A DNA stretch of 13,000 nucleotides from positions 1 through 13,000 of the forward strand of contig CAYJJK010000072.1 in assembly GCA_964370445.1 (NCBI GenBank), in the 5' to 3' direction. The translations under genes were made by a program, and so were the position numbers. The notes beneath the pieces are model-generated. The model made no database searches. It was not told the origin of the DNA and worked only from the letters and a program-made list of their open reading frames with translations. Below are positions 1-6,318 of the stretch, piece after piece (the stretch's first letter is position 1; each line of letters starts with the position of its first letter). The DNA comes from JAAYCI01 sp964370445. Its GTDB lineage: Bacteria; Bacillota; Clostridia; Oscillospirales; Ruminococcaceae.

Positions 1-113
1 CCCATGATTTTGCCATCGAAAATAACACAAATACGGTCTGATAAGTACATGATTTCCTCAAGTTCGGTTGAAACCAGCAATACAGATTGGCCGGCATCGC
101 GTGCTTTTACAAC
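1..113 (-). pseudogene. Continuation of the ABC ATPase reading frame beyond the amber stop
   Basis: Thirty-seven codons directly after the TAG stay in the same frame and read as the C-terminal part of nucleotide-binding domain 2. They include VVKARDAGQSVLLVSTELEE, with the post-Walker-B beta strand and the switch region, then SDRICVIFDGKI. No frameshift is needed. One base change (CAG to TAG would be the simplest, giving FIHKQVV) explains the interruption. The rest of the gene lies beyond the left edge. Together with the segment starting at 1451 this is one gene, either a pseudogene or one with a sequencing error at position 116. Confidence 0.8.
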
Positions 114-1451
114 CTACTTGTGGATAAATTCAATAGAACCAACATCAACGCCGCGTGTGGGATGCATGGCAATGAGCAAGCTAGGCTCTTTATCAAGCTC
201 CCTTGCCACCACCACTTTTTGTTGATTACCGCCGGACAAAGACGAAAATACTGCCTCTGAATCCGCTGGTCGAACGTCATATTCTTTCACAAGTCGATTC
301 GAATAATCGGTAATTTTGTTCCAGTTCATAAAACCGTGTTTGCAATACTCATCTTGCCTGTAGATGTGCATCATCATGTTTTGCTTTATGGACATATCCA
401 TAATGACACCAAATCCATGTCTATCCTCTGGAATGTGTCCAACACCAACATCAAGCACTTTTTTGGGCGAAAATTTGCTCACATCCTCACCGCAAATTTT
501 CACAACACCGCCAACCTTTGGCAACAATGCCATGATGCTTTTAATCAGCTCACTTTGGCCGTTTCCATCCACGCCAGCAAGGCCATAAATTTCGCCGCTG
601 CGCACACTGAGAGATAAATTATTTACAGCCATAGTGCCCGTGACACTTTTTACCTGTAAATTTTCAACTGAAAGTACTTCGCTGCCAGCTTCTTTATCTT
701 CTTTATCCACTTGCAACAAAACTTCTTTTCCAACCATCAATTTGGCTAATTGATGCTTGTCAGTGTCGGCAGTTTGCACCGTGCCCACTACTTGGCCATT
801 GCGTAGCACTGTAACGCGGTTGCTAATACGCATTACCTCATTAAGCTTATGGCTAATGAAGATAACCGATTTTCCGGATTTAATGAGCTGGTCAACAACC
901 AAAAACAATTCTTCGGTTTCCTGTGGCGTCAATACAGCGGTCGGCTCATCCAGCACCAATAAATTACATTCTTTATACAATGCCTTGATGATCTCTACGC
1001 GTTGCTGTTGTCCCACGGTCAAGTCTTGCACTTTTGCATAAGGATCCACTTGCAAGTGATATTTTTCAGACAGGGCCAGAACATGCTCTGCCACCTGTTT
1101 TGTATCCATCATAATACCACGGCTATCGTCTGTAGCTAAAATAATGTTTTCCACCACAGTTATAGGCTTTACCAACATAAAATGCTGGTGCACCATACCA
1201 ATGCCATGGGCAATTGCACTTTTTGGGTTTTTAATGGCACATTCTTTGCCATTTAACTCAATGGTGCCACTATCTGGCTGTAAAATGCCATATAAAATAT
1301 TCATCAGGGTGCTTTTTCCTGCACCGTTTTCGCCAAGCAAAGCCAACACTTCACCACGGCTTACCTGCAAGTTAATGTCTTTGTTTGCATGGTTGCTTGG
1401 TGGAAATGTTTTGTTAATCCCGGTTAGTTTTAAAAGAATATCATTACTCAT
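114..1451 (-). CDS. Nucleoside/purine ABC transporter ATP-binding protein, cut short by an in-frame amber codon
   Basis: This is a double-domain ATPase of the BMP-type nucleoside (NupO/YufO) and sugar importer group, which powers uptake through the two upstream permeases. Domain 1 is complete: Walker A GENGAGKS at residues 40-47, Q-loop Q89, signature LTVGQQQR near 144-151, Walker B LLVLDEP at 164-170 and H-loop H201. Domain 2 has the degenerate Walker A (GVDGNGQSE), signature LSGGNQQK and LLIAMHPTRGVDVGS typical of the family. Translation stops after 445 residues at a TAG (114-116), while relatives are about 500-510 residues. The same frame stays open from 113 to the window edge and encodes family sequence, so the H-switch of domain 2 and the C-terminus are lost or need readthrough. 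The ATG at 1449-1451 is preceded by a GAGG about 7 nt upstream. It is the last visible gene of the transporter operon. The family call is solid; whether the protein works is uncertain. Confidence 0.9.
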   Translation of the reverse strand: MSNDILLKLTGINKTFPPSNHANKDINLQVSRGEVLALLGENGAGKSTLMNILYGILQPDSGTIELNGKECAIKNPKSAIAHGIGMVHQHFMLVKPITVVENIILATDDSRGIMMDTKQVAEHVLALSEKYHLQVDPYAKVQDLTVGQQQRVEIIKALYKECNLLVLDEPTAVLTPQETEELFLVVDQLIKSGKSVIFISHKLNEVMRISNRVTVLRNGQVVGTVQTADTDKHQLAKLMVGKEVLLQVDKEDKEAGSEVLSVENLQVKSVTGTMAVNNLSLSVRSGEIYGLAGVDGNGQSELIKSIMALLPKVGGVVKICGEDVSKFSPKKVLDVGVGHIPEDRHGFGVIMDMSIKQNMMMHIYRQDEYCKHGFMNWNKITDYSNRLVKEYDVRPADSEAVFSSLSGGNQQKVVVARELDKEPSLLIAMHPTRGVDVGSIEFIHK

Positions 1452-1491
1452 ACTTACGCCTCATTCCTTTACAATGAGCCCCAAAATTAGT

Positions 1492-1516
1492 GGGGCGGAC
1501 GGATGCCGCCCGCCCC
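1492..1516 (-). other. Intercistronic stem-loop between binding-protein and ATPase genes
   Basis: An 11-bp GC-rich stem has arms 1492-1502 and 1506-1516 and a 3-nt loop. As minus-strand RNA it contains one G-U pair; as plus-strand RNA the same position would be an A-C mismatch, so the fold suits the operon transcript better. No U-tract follows on the minus strand, so it is probably not a full terminator there. It lies just after the binding-protein stop. Such hairpins often protect the abundant binding-protein mRNA or reduce expression of the gene that follows. On the plus strand a TTTTT run follows, but no plus-strand gene needs a terminator here. Confidence 0.6.
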
Positions 1517-1556
1517 TTTTTACTATGATAATATTAGTAAATTTAGTGTTTTAGGT

Positions 1557-2621
1557 TTATACATCTAAAGTTATTTCAATGTCGCCGTTTGCCAGCATTT
1601 CGCTGATTTCGTCAAGCTCGGCTTGTTGTTCTTCTGTGATGGGATAATCGCGGAAGTCAGCAAGGCCTACAACGCCTTCTGTGATGCCAAATTGATAGCC
1701 GGTAGCTTCAATTTCACCATTCATATAAAGCTCGGTGGCAACCACCATGGCGTCGCTTAGGTTCGAAAGGGCAGAGGTGATGGTTTGCTCTGGAAGAACT
1801 TCATATTGGTCGTCGATAGCACCAATCATCCAAACGCCTTCGCCTGCTTCACCTACAGCCTCAAATACACCAAGGCCAGCAGCATTTGCACTGTGGGAAA
1901 GTACGTCTGCACCTTCAGAAATCATCGAAGCAGCCAGCTGTTTTGCCGGTGCCGGATCGTTGAAATCGCCAGTGAAGTTGGTGAGTACAGTAGCATCGGG
2001 GTTTACATATTTGGCGCCTTGCTCAAACCCTTGAATGAAGGCCATGATGGAGGGGATTTCGCCGCCGCCAATAGCGCCCACAACACCGGATTGAGACTGT
2101 TGGGCTGCAACAGCACCGGCAAGGAAGCCTTGTTGATCGTTACGGTTTTGAAGGCCAGCTACGTTTGGTTCTTGGCTGATGTCGGAGCTGGTTACAAAGA
2201 AGAAGGTTTCAGGGTAATCAGGAGCTACTGCAGTGGCAACATCTCCAAATTCAAAACCATGGCCAATGATGACATCAAAGCCAATGTCGGCATAGCCGCG
2301 GTAAACTTCTTCAAGGTCAGCTGCTGCAACACTTTCGGTGAAAGCAACCTCTGCACCAAGTTGCTCTTCAATCTTGGTAAGGCCTGTGTAGGCGCTGGCG
2401 TTCCAGCCTTGGTCATTGATGGGGCCGGTCATAACAAGGGCAACTTGTAAGGCCTCGCCGTCGCCGGCGGGTTCTGCATCGCCACCTGCTTCGCTGGCAG
2501 CCATGCTGCCGGATGTTGCAGCCTCGGAAGCCGGTGCTGCTTCACTGCTTGCGCTAGAGCTGCAAGCGGCAAGTGCAAACATCAGCAATGCTGCTACGGT
2601 TACGCTAATAAACTTTTTCAT
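1557..2621 (-). CDS. BMP-family nucleoside/purine-binding lipoprotein of the ABC transporter
   Basis: This is the extracellular substrate-binding protein of the transporter (BmpA/Med/NupN-like family, PF02608). It starts with a lipoprotein signal peptide: KK, a hydrophobic stretch, and a lipobox LAAC with Cys20 as the lipidated residue. A Ser/Ala/Glu/Gly-rich spacer runs to about residue 57. The mature domain opens with VALVMTGPINDQGWNASAYTGL, the usual BMP start, and goes on with the two-lobed periplasmic-binding fold (VIIGHGFEFGDV, GAIGGGEIPS, GVWMIGAIDDQ). At 354 residues its length is normal. The ATG at 2619-2621 has a strong GGGAGG ribosome binding site about 8 nt upstream. It lies between permease 2 and the ATPase. 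BMP proteins bind purine nucleosides in the best studied cases; the exact ligand here is inferred from the neighbouring catabolic genes. Confidence 0.94.
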   Translation of the reverse strand: MKKFISVTVAALLMFALAACSSSASSEAAPASEAATSGSMAASEAGGDAEPAGDGEALQVALVMTGPINDQGWNASAYTGLTKIEEQLGAEVAFTESVAAADLEEVYRGYADIGFDVIIGHGFEFGDVATAVAPDYPETFFFVTSSDISQEPNVAGLQNRNDQQGFLAGAVAAQQSQSGVVGAIGGGEIPSIMAFIQGFEQGAKYVNPDATVLTNFTGDFNDPAPAKQLAASMISEGADVLSHSANAAGLGVFEAVGEAGEGVWMIGAIDDQYEVLPEQTITSALSNLSDAMVVATELYMNGEIEATGYQFGITEGVVGLADFRDYPITEEQQAELDEISEMLANGDIEITLDV

Positions 2622-2710
2622 GTCTTTCCTCCCTGTAAAAGAAAATAATATATGTATTCAGTCAAAACAATGCGAATGCAAAATCTTGGCTAAACCATCC
2701 CAAAATAAAA

Positions 2711-3586
2711 TTAGAGCTTTTTATAGGGTTTGCCAAGTGCGGCAGGCTCGCCCGATTTTTTAACAAAAAATACGAGAGCAACAATGGTGAGAACATACGG
2801 AATCATCTGCAAGAACTGGATAGGAATAGGGCTGTCTAGGGCAGCGAGACGGAACTGCAGGGCAGAGCCTAGGCCAAATACCCAAACGGCCAAAAGTACC
2901 CCAACAGGCTGATAGCGGCCAAAGGCCACCGCAGCCAATGCAATATATCCACGGCTAGCTGTCATTTCTTCAGAAAAAGTGCTTAAAAGGCCGGTAGAGA
3001 GGTAAGCGCCACCAAAGCCGATGACCATAGCGCCAAACAAAGTGCTGAGATAGCGGATTTTGTAAACATCTAAGCCCACACTGTCTACCGCTAGTGGGTT
3101 TTCGCCCACAGAACGCATCATGAGGCCAGGTTTTGTCTTTTTGAAAAACCAAGTCATGACAAAAGCAAGAGCTACACCAATGAAAACCGGCACAGAAAGA
3201 CCTTCAAAAAGTGGCTCGAATCCATTGATGGAAACCACCGAGGTGCTTACACCAAATCCTAAGCGGAATACCGTTGTGGTGAGGCCTACGGCCAAAATGT
3301 TAAAGGCAACGCCTACCACCACCTGGTTTGCCCTGAGGTGAATGACAAAAAGACCAAAAAGCAGGCCGAAAATGCCAGTTATCACCATCGCAAACAGTCC
3401 GNNNNNNNNNNGGTTTCCGAATAGGACAGTTCCGGCATAGCCAAAAAAGGTGCTGATGAGAAGCATACCCTCAGCGCCGATGTTAATAACACCGGCAGAT
3501 TGCATGATTAGAATCCCTAATGCGGCAAATAAAATGGGAGTAGAGTATCGCAGTGTGGATAACAGCAAATCAAAACTGATGTCCAT
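2711..3586 (-). CDS. ABC transporter permease, second subunit (NupQ/YufQ-like), containing an assembly gap
   Basis: This integral membrane permease of the BPD_transp_2 family pairs with the upstream permease to form the import channel. Visible hallmarks are an N-terminal hydrophobic segment, INIGAEGMLL near residue 35, and the loop ASRGYIALAAVAFG with RYQPVGV, which is typical of the second permease in nucleoside systems. It has about eight hydrophobic segments and a basic C-terminus. The 10 N at 3402-3411 replace about four residues just after VLFGN. The frame matches on both sides, and related proteins have only a few residues there, so the gap is probably close to true size. The start lies 6 nt after the stop of permease 1, with a GGAG site inside the end of that gene, so the two are likely translationally coupled. 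Confidence 0.92.
   Translation of the reverse strand: MDISFDLLLSTLRYSTPILFAALGILIMQSAGVINIGAEGMLLISTFFGYAGTVLFGNXXXXGLFAMVITGIFGLLFGLFVIHLRANQVVVGVAFNILAVGLTTTVFRLGFGVSTSVVSINGFEPLFEGLSVPVFIGVALAFVMTWFFKKTKPGLMMRSVGENPLAVDSVGLDVYKIRYLSTLFGAMVIGFGGAYLSTGLLSTFSEEMTASRGYIALAAVAFGRYQPVGVLLAVWVFGLGSALQFRLAALDSPIPIQFLQMIPYVLTIVALVFFVKKSGEPAALGKPYKKL
3402..3411. other. Assembly gap (10 N)
   Basis: Ten unknown bases interrupt the second permease gene. The reading frame continues unchanged on both sides, so the real missing length is probably 10 or differs from 10 by a multiple of 3. Confidence 0.99.
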
Positions 3587-3592
3587 AGGTGC

Positions 3593-4663
3593 TTACTCTC
3601 CTTTCTTTGCAGGTTTTTTAATTTTGTTGTTTTTATGTAAAAAGTCAATCAAAACAAACAAAATTACAAGACCTTGCACAATGCCTGTAATGGCAGAGGG
3701 AACACCCTCAGTCATTTGAATGCGATTTCCGCCGGTGCGCAAGGCACCGAACAAAACAGAGGAGAGGAAGATGCCTGGGGCTGTGTTGCCGCCAAGCAGC
3801 GCCACAGCAATGCCATCAAAACCAAACCCGGCAGAAAAACCTTCTTTTAAGCGAAGCTGGTTGCCTAAAATCTCTAAAGTGCCGGCCATGCCACCAAGGC
3901 CACCTGAAACAAACATGGCAGACATCACCACACGTTTTACGTTCATGCCGGCATATGCGCCCACATTTCTATTTTTGCCCACCACGCTCATCTCGTAGAC
4001 CATTTTGGTACGGCTCCAGTAGATGTAGTAAACAACCAAAAGAAGCAAAGCAAAAACAAAACCCCAGTTAAAACGCGTATCGGGAATTAAAGTTGGTATT
4101 TGTGCGCTTTCGGCTACTGATGCCGTTTGGGGGTTCACCCCGTCAGGCTCTTTCATTGGGCCGGTTACCATAAAGCCAATGAAATAGATAGCCACATAGT
4201 TCATCATTACCGTGGTAATAACCTCGTTAGAGCCAAACTGGTTTTTGAAAAAGGCAACGATTCCGCCCCAAATGCCGCCGCAGATAAATCCGGCAATAAA
4301 ACATACCGGTATATGAAGAAACGAAGGCAAATCTAAATATATGCCCGCTGCAGTGCCACCAAGTGCACCCATGTACAGCTGTCCTTCTATACCGATATTG
4401 ACAAGGCCGCATTTTGAAGAAAATGCATAAGCAAGGCCTACCATGATTAAAGTGCTTGCCTTTAGAAGTGTTTCGGCAATCGCATTTTGCGAGCCAAAAG
4501 CACCCTCTAGCATGCTGGCAAAAACACTTAGTGGGTTTTTGCCCAAAACAGCTAAAATAATAGCCACCACACAGAGTGCAACTGTAATAGAAATTAATGG
4601 CCGCAGTATGGATTTGATCTTTTCCTCAGTAAAAATTGCTTTTGTTTTTATTTGCACAAGCAT
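3593..4663 (-). CDS. ABC transporter permease, first subunit (NupP/YufP-like)
   Basis: This is the first permease of the BMP-type nucleoside/purine importer, a BPD_transp_2 family membrane protein of 356 residues, which is normal length. After a short cytoplasmic N-terminus come repeated hydrophobic segments. The family motif GLVNIGIEGQLYMGA sits near residue 90. An extracellular loop with Pro/Asp-rich sequence (MKEPDGVNPQ) follows around 170, and the coupling-helix region GFGFDGIAVALLGG lies near 270. The C-terminus is Lys-rich. The ATG at 4661-4663 has a modest GAAGGGG site. It is the first gene of the transporter unit, about 300 nt downstream of the amidohydrolase, and has its own predicted promoter. 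The order permease-permease-binding protein-ATPase differs from the usual binding protein-ATPase-permease-permease. Confidence 0.93.
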   Translation of the reverse strand: MLVQIKTKAIFTEEKIKSILRPLISITVALCVVAIILAVLGKNPLSVFASMLEGAFGSQNAIAETLLKASTLIMVGLAYAFSSKCGLVNIGIEGQLYMGALGGTAAGIYLDLPSFLHIPVCFIAGFICGGIWGGIVAFFKNQFGSNEVITTVMMNYVAIYFIGFMVTGPMKEPDGVNPQTASVAESAQIPTLIPDTRFNWGFVFALLLLVVYYIYWSRTKMVYEMSVVGKNRNVGAYAGMNVKRVVMSAMFVSGGLGGMAGTLEILGNQLRLKEGFSAGFGFDGIAVALLGGNTAPGIFLSSVLFGALRTGGNRIQMTEGVPSAITGIVQGLVILFVLIDFLHKNNKIKKPAKKGE

Positions 4664-4748
4664 CTACCCCTTCAAATTCGCATTATCGCCTAAAAGCCTG
4701 TTCCGCTTTTGACAAACGCCCATATTTTATCGATAGCATCTAGTACGT

Positions 4749-4826
4749 TATAATGTCTAACACTTTTCAAACAGCTAAATCATTAGATGACTATATTACT
4801 AGAGCCTTGTGAGTGTTAGTATTATA
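4749..4826. repeat. Inverted repeat built from two opposed TATAAT-CTAACAC arms
   Basis: The left arm TATAATGTCTAACAC (4749-4763) and the right arm, which reads TATAATACTAACAC on the minus strand (4826-4813), match except for one or two bases after TATAAT. A 49-nt spacer separates them. The right arm is the -10 and start region of the transporter promoter, so the left arm forms a facing, plus-strand promoter-like copy. Confidence 0.6.
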
Positions 4827-4829
4827 CCA
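4821..4829 (-). promoter_or_regulatory. Extended -10 promoter for the transporter operon
   Basis: The minus strand reads TGGTATAAT at 4829-4821, a perfect extended -10 element. The -35 region is weak (TTTTC-type sequence near 4843-4849), which fits an extended -10 promoter. Transcription would begin near 4814, giving a leader of about 150 nt before the first permease. Confidence 0.6.
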
Positions 4830-4930
4830 CAAATTTTCTGCTGAAAACGAACAAAATTGCTCAATACGCACAAAACGTGTTCTTGTACGACAAAATGCGC
4901 AAAAATAATTAACGATAAATCGCATATTAC

Positions 4931-4961
4931 AAAAACAGAAAAATGATTTTGTTACCAAAAT
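4931..4961 (-). terminator. Weak AT-rich terminator after the amidohydrolase gene
   Basis: Just past the TAA stop, minus-strand RNA can form a 6-bp hairpin (ATTTTG and CAAAAT around a GTAA loop, 4946-4961), followed by CATTTTTCTGTTTTT. The U-rich tail is good but the stem has only one GC pair, so termination may be partial and the transporter genes may also receive transcripts from upstream. Confidence 0.4.
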
Positions 4962-4962
4962 G

Positions 4963-6273
4963 TTACATTTTTGCTTTGATGAATTCAATGCGTTTTTGGC
5001 ACTCATCAATCAAAGCCATTTCGTCTACAAGTGTGGATTTTTTGTTTTCCACTACAATTTTTCCGTCCACAAAAACAGTATCCACATCACCGCCCGTTGT
5101 GTTGTAAACAAGGGCAGAATCTGCCTTATGCACGGGGGCAACATGCGGTTTTTTCCAGTCTATAAGCAAAAGGTCTGCTTTCATACCGGGTGCAATTTGC
5201 CCTAATTTGTTGTCGCCCAGTGCAACAGCACCGTTGCGTGTGGCCATTTGTAACACATCTTTTGGGTAAATGACTTGTGCGTCCAAGTTGTGGATTTTGT
5301 GCAAACAGGCCGTATACTTTAATGTAGAGAGCATGTCTTCACTGTTGTTGCTACCGGGGCCATCTGTGGCCAGTGCTACGGGGTTGCCGGTTTTTAAAAA
5401 TTCAGGCACTCTGGCAACACCAGAGGCAAGATACATGTTGGCCACAGGGCAATGCACAATTTGGGGTTTGTATTTGTCTACAATTTCAAGTTCGTTATCG
5501 TCAAGCCACACACTGTGCACAAGCTGGGTGTTTTCGTCTAAAATACCAAGGCTTTCAAAAAATTCTAAGTTGCGTTTTCCGTCATGCATATCGGCAGTGC
5601 GTGACACAACGTCTTTTGTTTCAGCTGTATGTACCTGAAACTTAAGTCCCAGTTCATTTGCCAAAGCCTTGCTGCTTTTAAACAGATCAGGAGACACACC
5701 CCAAGGGTTAAGGGGGCCCACAGAAAGTGAAAGTCGGCCATCTTTTTTACACCATGTTTCATGCAGGCGACGAATATCAGAAAGGATTCTCTCCTCCGTT
5801 TCCCGAAACTCCTCGCGATATACGATATTGGCAAAACAGCGAGACAAAGTGCCACGAATGCCTGATTTCTGCATCGCTTCAAAAATTTTGTCTCCGTTTT
5901 GTAAGCTGGTGTAAACATAGTGCTGGTCAATTACGGCTGTAGCGCCTGTTTTCAGGTTTTCTACACAGGCCAAGAGAGCCGCATAATAAAAATCTTCTTC
6001 CGTCATTAAAACCGAAAACGGCCAAATTTCTTCGCTAAGCCACTGAAATAAGGGCTTATCGTCTCCAAGACCACGCATAAAGGTTTGAAACATGTGTGTG
6101 TGTGCATTTACCATGCCGGGCATCATTATTTTATCTGATGCATCAATGATTTTATCACACTGTGGAACCCATGCCTGCATGGCTTTTTCGTCTTGCCCCA
6201 CTTCGGCAATGAGGCCCTCGTCCACCACCACATAGGCATCACGTAAAATGTCGTAATTGTCGTTCATCGTCAC
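4963..6273 (-). CDS. AtzA/MtaD-like metal-dependent amidohydrolase (purine or related deaminase)
   Basis: This member of the amidohydrolase superfamily would hydrolytically deaminate a heterocycle in the cytoplasm. Metal and catalytic residues are all present (numbered from the GTG at 6273): HTH at 58-60, VHTAE with H215 and E218, VHS with H253, and ATDG with D304. HCPVANMYLASG is near 274-285. The C-terminal beta-sandwich segment (LGQIAPGMKADLLLID) is typical. The closest groups are the methylthioadenosine/S-adenosylhomocysteine, 8-oxoguanine and triazine deaminases; sequence alone does not settle which. The GTG start has no ribosome binding site and removes the first beta strand. The same frame upstream encodes KTLIQNAWVVTMN, a family-like N-terminus, with AGGAGG 9 nt before an AAG at 6301-6303, so the true N-terminus is probably there. 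It is the last gene of the hydroxylase operon, which suggests it acts on the same purine-like substrate. Confidence 0.9.
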   Translation of the reverse strand: MTMNDNYDILRDAYVVVDEGLIAEVGQDEKAMQAWVPQCDKIIDASDKIMMPGMVNAHTHMFQTFMRGLGDDKPLFQWLSEEIWPFSVLMTEEDFYYAALLACVENLKTGATAVIDQHYVYTSLQNGDKIFEAMQKSGIRGTLSRCFANIVYREEFRETEERILSDIRRLHETWCKKDGRLSLSVGPLNPWGVSPDLFKSSKALANELGLKFQVHTAETKDVVSRTADMHDGKRNLEFFESLGILDENTQLVHSVWLDDNELEIVDKYKPQIVHCPVANMYLASGVARVPEFLKTGNPVALATDGPGSNNSEDMLSTLKYTACLHKIHNLDAQVIYPKDVLQMATRNGAVALGDNKLGQIAPGMKADLLLIDWKKPHVAPVHKADSALVYNTTGGDVDTVFVDGKIVVENKKSTLVDEMALIDECQKRIEFIKAKM

Positions 6274-6300
6274 AACCCAAGCGTTTTGAATTAATGTTTT

Positions 6301-6318
6301 CTTGTTAAAACTCCTCCT
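6301..6318 (-). promoter_or_regulatory. Strong ribosome binding site with an AAG where the start codon should be
   Basis: AGGAGG at 6318-6313 overlaps the TAG stop of the preceding gene. It is followed after 9 nt by AAG (6303-6301) and then in-frame codons for KTLIQNAW. A start codon is expected exactly there, but none of ATG, GTG or TTG is present. The first in-frame standard start is the GTG at 6273. Confidence 0.7.

Larger units (their letters stand above)
4664..4962 (-). other. Intergenic regulatory region upstream of the transporter genes
   Basis: These 299 bases hold no convincing gene. In the minus direction they contain a weak AT-rich terminator after the amidohydrolase, an extended -10 promoter (4821-4829), a large inverted repeat (4749-4826), and, near the first permease, a 6-bp hairpin with arms 4692-4697 and 4705-4710 in the predicted leader. 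I found no match to the conserved loops of the purine riboswitch. Confidence 0.6.

Noticed and set aside
1785..2450. Plus-strand open frame of 221 codons
   Set aside because: It lies antisense inside the well-supported BMP lipoprotein gene, has no family features and no ribosome binding site; it is a shadow frame.
4664..4820. Purine riboswitch upstream of the transporter
   Set aside because: The leader lacks the conserved three-way junction and loop sequences; only a simple 6-bp hairpin is clear.
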